DNA from: Chloroflexota bacterium
Lineage (GTDB): Bacteria > Chloroflexota > Limnocylindria > Limnocylindrales > CSP1-4
Assembly (NCBI GenBank): GCA_013696275.1
Contig: JACCYW010000050.1
Span: 1-6,758, forward strand
Reading direction: 5' to 3'
DNA: 6,758 nt
The translations under genes were made by a program, and so were the position numbers. Shown here piece after piece: positions 5,502 through 6,758 of the stretch. A model generated the notes under the pieces. That model searched no databases. It had not been told where the DNA came from and worked only from the letters and a program-made list of their open reading frames with translations. Every line of letters starts with the position of its first letter. The first letter of the stretch is position 1.

Positions 5502-5540
5502 GACCGTGGCGCTGTGGTGCCCATCCGGCACAGGATGACC
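5502..5540 (+). repeat. Short intergenic repeat, copy 4 (direct)
   Basis: GACCGTGGCGCT (5502-5513), 4 bases, then TGCCCATCCGGCA (5518-5530). It matches copy 1 at 33 of 39 positions. Relative to copy 1, T5354 is C here and its hairpin partner A5361 is G, so the pair is kept (C5526-G5533). Confidence 0.75.
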
Positions 5541-5664
5541 CCGCTGGCGCCACCCGAGTGAGATCCCTGGTCAGGCGGCCACCACCCTTGGAGGCGAGGT
5601 GCCGAGCGGCGACGCTGGGCCGAAGCGGCGAACCTCACTCAGGCGCGTGTCTTGCTCGATCAGG

Positions 5665-5889
5665 TCAGGTCAGGCCCGCGTCCGGATCATCCGCCGAGCC
5701 GTGATCCATCCCGGCCGACTTGCCGCCCGTGAACTCGTCGGCCGGCGATCCTTCGTCCTGGTGCTCCGCAGGCACATCAGAGCCGTCATCCCCCTCGGAC
5801 CAGGGCTCCGTGCCCTTGTCACCCGGCTCGATCGAGGGATCGACGTAGTTGCGCTCGTTCTCGGCTTCCATCTCGTCCTCGGCTTCCAT
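5665..5889 (-). CDS. Small acidic, probably disordered hypothetical protein
   Basis: Not recognised. A 74-residue protein with very high Asp/Glu content, many Gly, Ser and Pro, and no membrane segment or known motif, so it is probably soluble and disordered. It opens with two near-identical hexapeptides, M-E-A-E-D-E and M-E-A-E-N-E, from an 18-bp tandem duplication. I choose the ATG at 5889 because GGAGGAG (5902-5896) sits 6 bases upstream. An earlier in-frame ATG at 5907 would add 6 residues but has no ribosome-binding site and would bury that signal in coding sequence. Third codon positions are mostly G or C, as in the neighbouring genes, which supports coding. The TGA stop lies inside a triple TCAGG repeat. 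It is not in an obvious operon. It may instead be the frame-shifted tail of a longer gene starting near 6119. Confidence 0.55.
   Translation of the reverse strand: MEAEDEMEAENERNYVDPSIEPGDKGTEPWSEGDDGSDVPAEHQDEGSPADEFTGGKSAGMDHGSADDPDAGLT
5854..5889 (-). repeat. 18-bp tandem duplication at the start of the acidic gene
   Basis: Two adjacent 18-base units (5889-5872 and 5871-5854) differ at one position and encode M-E-A-E-D-E / M-E-A-E-N-E in frame. Because each unit starts with ATG, either could in principle start translation, though only the first has a well-spaced ribosome-binding site. Confidence 0.85.
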
Positions 5890-5895
5890 AAGGCG

Positions 5896-5902
5896 CTCCT
5901 CC
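5896..5902 (-). promoter_or_regulatory. Strong Shine-Dalgarno that decides the acidic protein start
   Basis: GGAGGAG on the - strand, 6 bases from the ATG at 5889. It is the strongest correctly spaced ribosome-binding site for any gene in the window and the main evidence that this small frame is translated. Confidence 0.6.
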
Positions 5903-6043
5903 ACCATCGATGACGGGCTGTTGGGGTTGGGGCTGGGCGACCCTCGTCGGGCGCCGCCGTCATTCTGATGCCATAGACACCGCGGTCCACGTTGCTCGCG
6001 CCCGCCTCGAGCGACCGCGCCACTCCCTCCTCGGCCTGGCTGA

Positions 6044-6062
6044 CCTGCCTTCTGAAGGCAGG
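6044..6062. repeat. Perfect 9-bp-arm palindrome
   Basis: CCTGCCTTC (6044-6052), one central T, GAAGGCAGG (6054-6062). As RNA it would form about 8 stacked pairs with a tight loop on either strand. No T-run follows on either strand, so it is not a textbook intrinsic terminator. Confidence 0.7.
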
Positions 6063-6107
6063 ACTTGCGAACTTCGAGGCCTGGTTACACTCGGCCTTGC
6101 GAAGTCC
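6061..6107. repeat. Imperfect stem-loop directly after the palindrome
   Basis: GGACTT (6061-6066) can pair with AAGTCC (6102-6107), and AGGCC (6077-6081) with GGCCT (6093-6097) around an 11-base loop, with internal bulges. CTTCG (6072-6076) is an alternative partner for CGAAG (6100-6104). CTTGCGAA also occurs as a direct repeat at 6064-6071 and 6096-6103. Confidence 0.5.
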
Positions 6108-6199
6108 GCGTTTGCGCATCCTGCCCCTTCCTCCGTGCGTCATCTTCAGCCGAGTGGTTCTGTTGGAGTTTCCTCTGCTGTCTCGGGCAACTGACACGC

Positions 6200-6233
6200 A
6201 CGGACCCGCCCGTGGTTACCCGCCCGGGTCCGT
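6200..6233. repeat. 9-bp-arm inverted repeat spanning the FG-GAP stop codon; possible terminator stem
   Basis: ACGGACCCG (6200-6208) and CGGGTCCGT (6225-6233) are perfect inverted copies separated by 16 bases that contain the TAA stop (6218-6216) of the FG-GAP gene. Placement at the 3' end suggests transcript termination or protection, but no T-run follows on the - strand. Confidence 0.5.
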
Positions 6234-6758
6234 ACCCCGCGACGGACCTGTCGAGCCGGAAGCTGGCCACTCTGTAGATGGGGCGTATCCGAACCAGTCG
6301 CCTGCCTCCGCTGTGCCTCGGATCCCCGGCGTGTCCTGCGTCCAGTACTGGTTCCCGTTGGCCCTGAGGCCGTCGGCCGAAGAACCGTAGATCACGTTCA
6401 GCGCACCGGCGTCCTTCCTCGTCCCTGCGGGGTCCTTGTCTCGGAGGTCCTCGAACCGCACGCCGATGGCTAGGTCCGTCGCCCCGTCGCCATCGAAGTC
6501 GGCCGCTCCCAGGGAGATGCCGAAGAGGTCCCCCGGCTCCGTCCTACCTTGGATTCCGGGACTGTCCTGTGTCCAAGCCTGGCTCCCGTCCGCGGTGAGG
6601 CCGCCGCTGGATCCCAAGATGACGTTCACCAGGCCACGATCCTGGAAGATGTCGTCGTCGTACAGATCCTCTCGAGGGACCCCGACTGCGAGGTCTGTGA
6701 AGCCGTCGGCATCGAAATCGCCGGTGGCTAGCGCGTTCCCGAACTGGTCGCCTCCGTC
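6216..6758 (-). CDS. FG-GAP repeat (integrin-like beta-propeller) protein, C-terminal part; 5' end outside window
   Basis: FG-GAP repeats form beta-propeller blades with Ca2+-binding loops and occur mostly in secreted or surface proteins; exact role unknown. The frame is open to the right edge (180 residues visible), so the GTG at 6629 is internal. Blades seen: F-G-N-A-L-A-T-G-D-F-D-A-D-G-F-T-D (Ca loop D-x-D-x-D-G-x-x-D at 14-22), then V-N-V-I-L-G-S and a W-T-Q-D-S-P-G-I linker; second blade F-G-I-S-L-G-A-A-D-F-D-G-D-G-A-T-D (87-95), then L-N-V-I-Y-G-S and W-T-Q-D-T-P-G-I. The third blade begins G-D-W-F-G-Y-A (153-159) and then loses the pattern: 21 residues rich in Pro, Ser, Gly and Thr precede TAA, with no D-x-D-x-D-G loop. 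Neither other frame resumes the pattern. The gene may be naturally short in its last blade or truncated. Confidence 0.88.
   Translation of the reverse strand, partial: DGGDQFGNALATGDFDADGFTDLAVGVPREDLYDDDIFQDRGLVNVILGSSGGLTADGSQAWTQDSPGIQGRTEPGDLFGISLGAADFDGDGATDLAIGVRFEDLRDKDPAGTRKDAGALNVIYGSSADGLRANGNQYWTQDTPGIRGTAEAGDWFGYAPSTEWPASGSTGPSRGTDPGG

Larger units (their letters stand above)
5230..5664. other. Gene-free region upstream of the lipid operon, holding a short repeat cluster
   Basis: No frame here reads like a protein: the open frames on the - strand are rich in Arg, Ser, Pro and Gly and owe their length to GC content. The stretch does hold four copies of a small repeat (5330-5540), a 7-bp inverted repeat GAGTGAG (5556-5562) / CTCACTC (5634-5640), and a triple TCAGG starting at 5660. 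It separates the lipid operon from the small acidic gene and should contain the operon's promoter and the acidic gene's terminator, neither of which is obvious. Confidence 0.6.
5890..6215. other. Gene-poor spacer with stem-loops between the acidic gene and the FG-GAP gene
   Basis: No confident gene. It holds the acidic gene's leader, a 19-bp palindrome (6044-6062), a second larger stem-loop (6061-6107), and half of the inverted repeat ending the FG-GAP gene. On the - strand an open frame from an ATG at 6119, preceded by GGAGGA about 9 bases upstream, runs to 5670 (149 codons). Its first ~70 residues have plausible composition, but its second half is an Arg/Thr/Ser-rich shadow of the acidic gene, so I do not call it. 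No tRNA-like or other known RNA was recognised. Confidence 0.5.

Noticed and set aside
5330..5540. CRISPR array
   Set aside because: The copies are imperfect, in mixed orientation and irregularly spaced, with no cas genes nearby.
5303..5638. - strand open frames across the repeat cluster
   Set aside because: They have shadow-like composition, no ribosome-binding site, and repeated peptide fragments that only reflect the DNA repeats read in different frames.
5660..5674. Triple TCAGG at the end of the acidic gene
   Set aside because: A 15-bp pentamer run overlapping a stop codon; short enough to be slippage or chance.
5992..6390. + strand open frame across the spacer and into the FG-GAP gene
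   Set aside because: It runs antisense to confident FG-GAP coding sequence, has no ribosome-binding site and resembles no family.

Overview
This is a GC-rich bacterial chromosomal window with densely packed core genes in its first three quarters and looser accessory sequence at the end. No single marker fixes the taxon. A YabN-like MazG protein, an APS kinase of the type often fused to ATP sulfurylase, a promoter-like TAGGCT just upstream of a start codon, and a secreted FG-GAP protein would fit a GC-rich Chloroflexota lineage. A GC-rich Actinomycetota relative is the main alternative. The assignment is inference.

Left block, + strand (1-3007): the 3' end of an adenylylsulfate kinase (sulfate assimilation), then a compact cluster of mazG, rph and rdgB. 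MazG and RdgB are 'house-cleaning' pyrophosphohydrolases that remove aberrant NTPs. RNase PH, between them, matures tRNA 3' ends. Gaps are 13 bp (mazG-rph) and a 4-base GTGA overlap (rph-rdgB), which suggests one transcript. The MazG protein begins with what looks like the C-terminal half of a tetrapyrrole methylase domain and lacks its SAM-binding half.

Middle block, - strand (5229 down to 3001): two different PAP2-type membrane phosphatases followed by a diacylglycerol-kinase-family lipid kinase. All three have overlapping ends (8 and 4 bases), so this looks like one translationally coupled operon for lipid phosphate turnover (phosphatidate/diacylglycerol or polyprenyl phosphate). Its 3' end overlaps the 3' end of rdgB by 7 bases, so the two operons converge with no room for an intergenic terminator. 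The kinase carries two substitutions at positions normally conserved in its family.

Right block (5230-6758): about 430 bp of gene-free DNA upstream of the lipid operon holds four copies of a short repeat with a TGCC-N5-GGCA core in mixed orientation. Next comes a small, very acidic hypothetical protein on the - strand with a strong Shine-Dalgarno sequence and an in-frame 18-bp tandem duplication. A gene-poor stretch with consecutive stem-loops follows. Last is the 3' part of an FG-GAP (integrin-like beta-propeller) protein gene on the - strand, whose coding sequence leaves the FG-GAP pattern abruptly and stops within a 9-bp-arm inverted repeat. No tRNA, rRNA, CRISPR array, transposase or phage gene was seen. 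The least explained signals are the repeat cluster at 5330-5540, the altered lipid kinase active site, and the methylase-remnant MazG.
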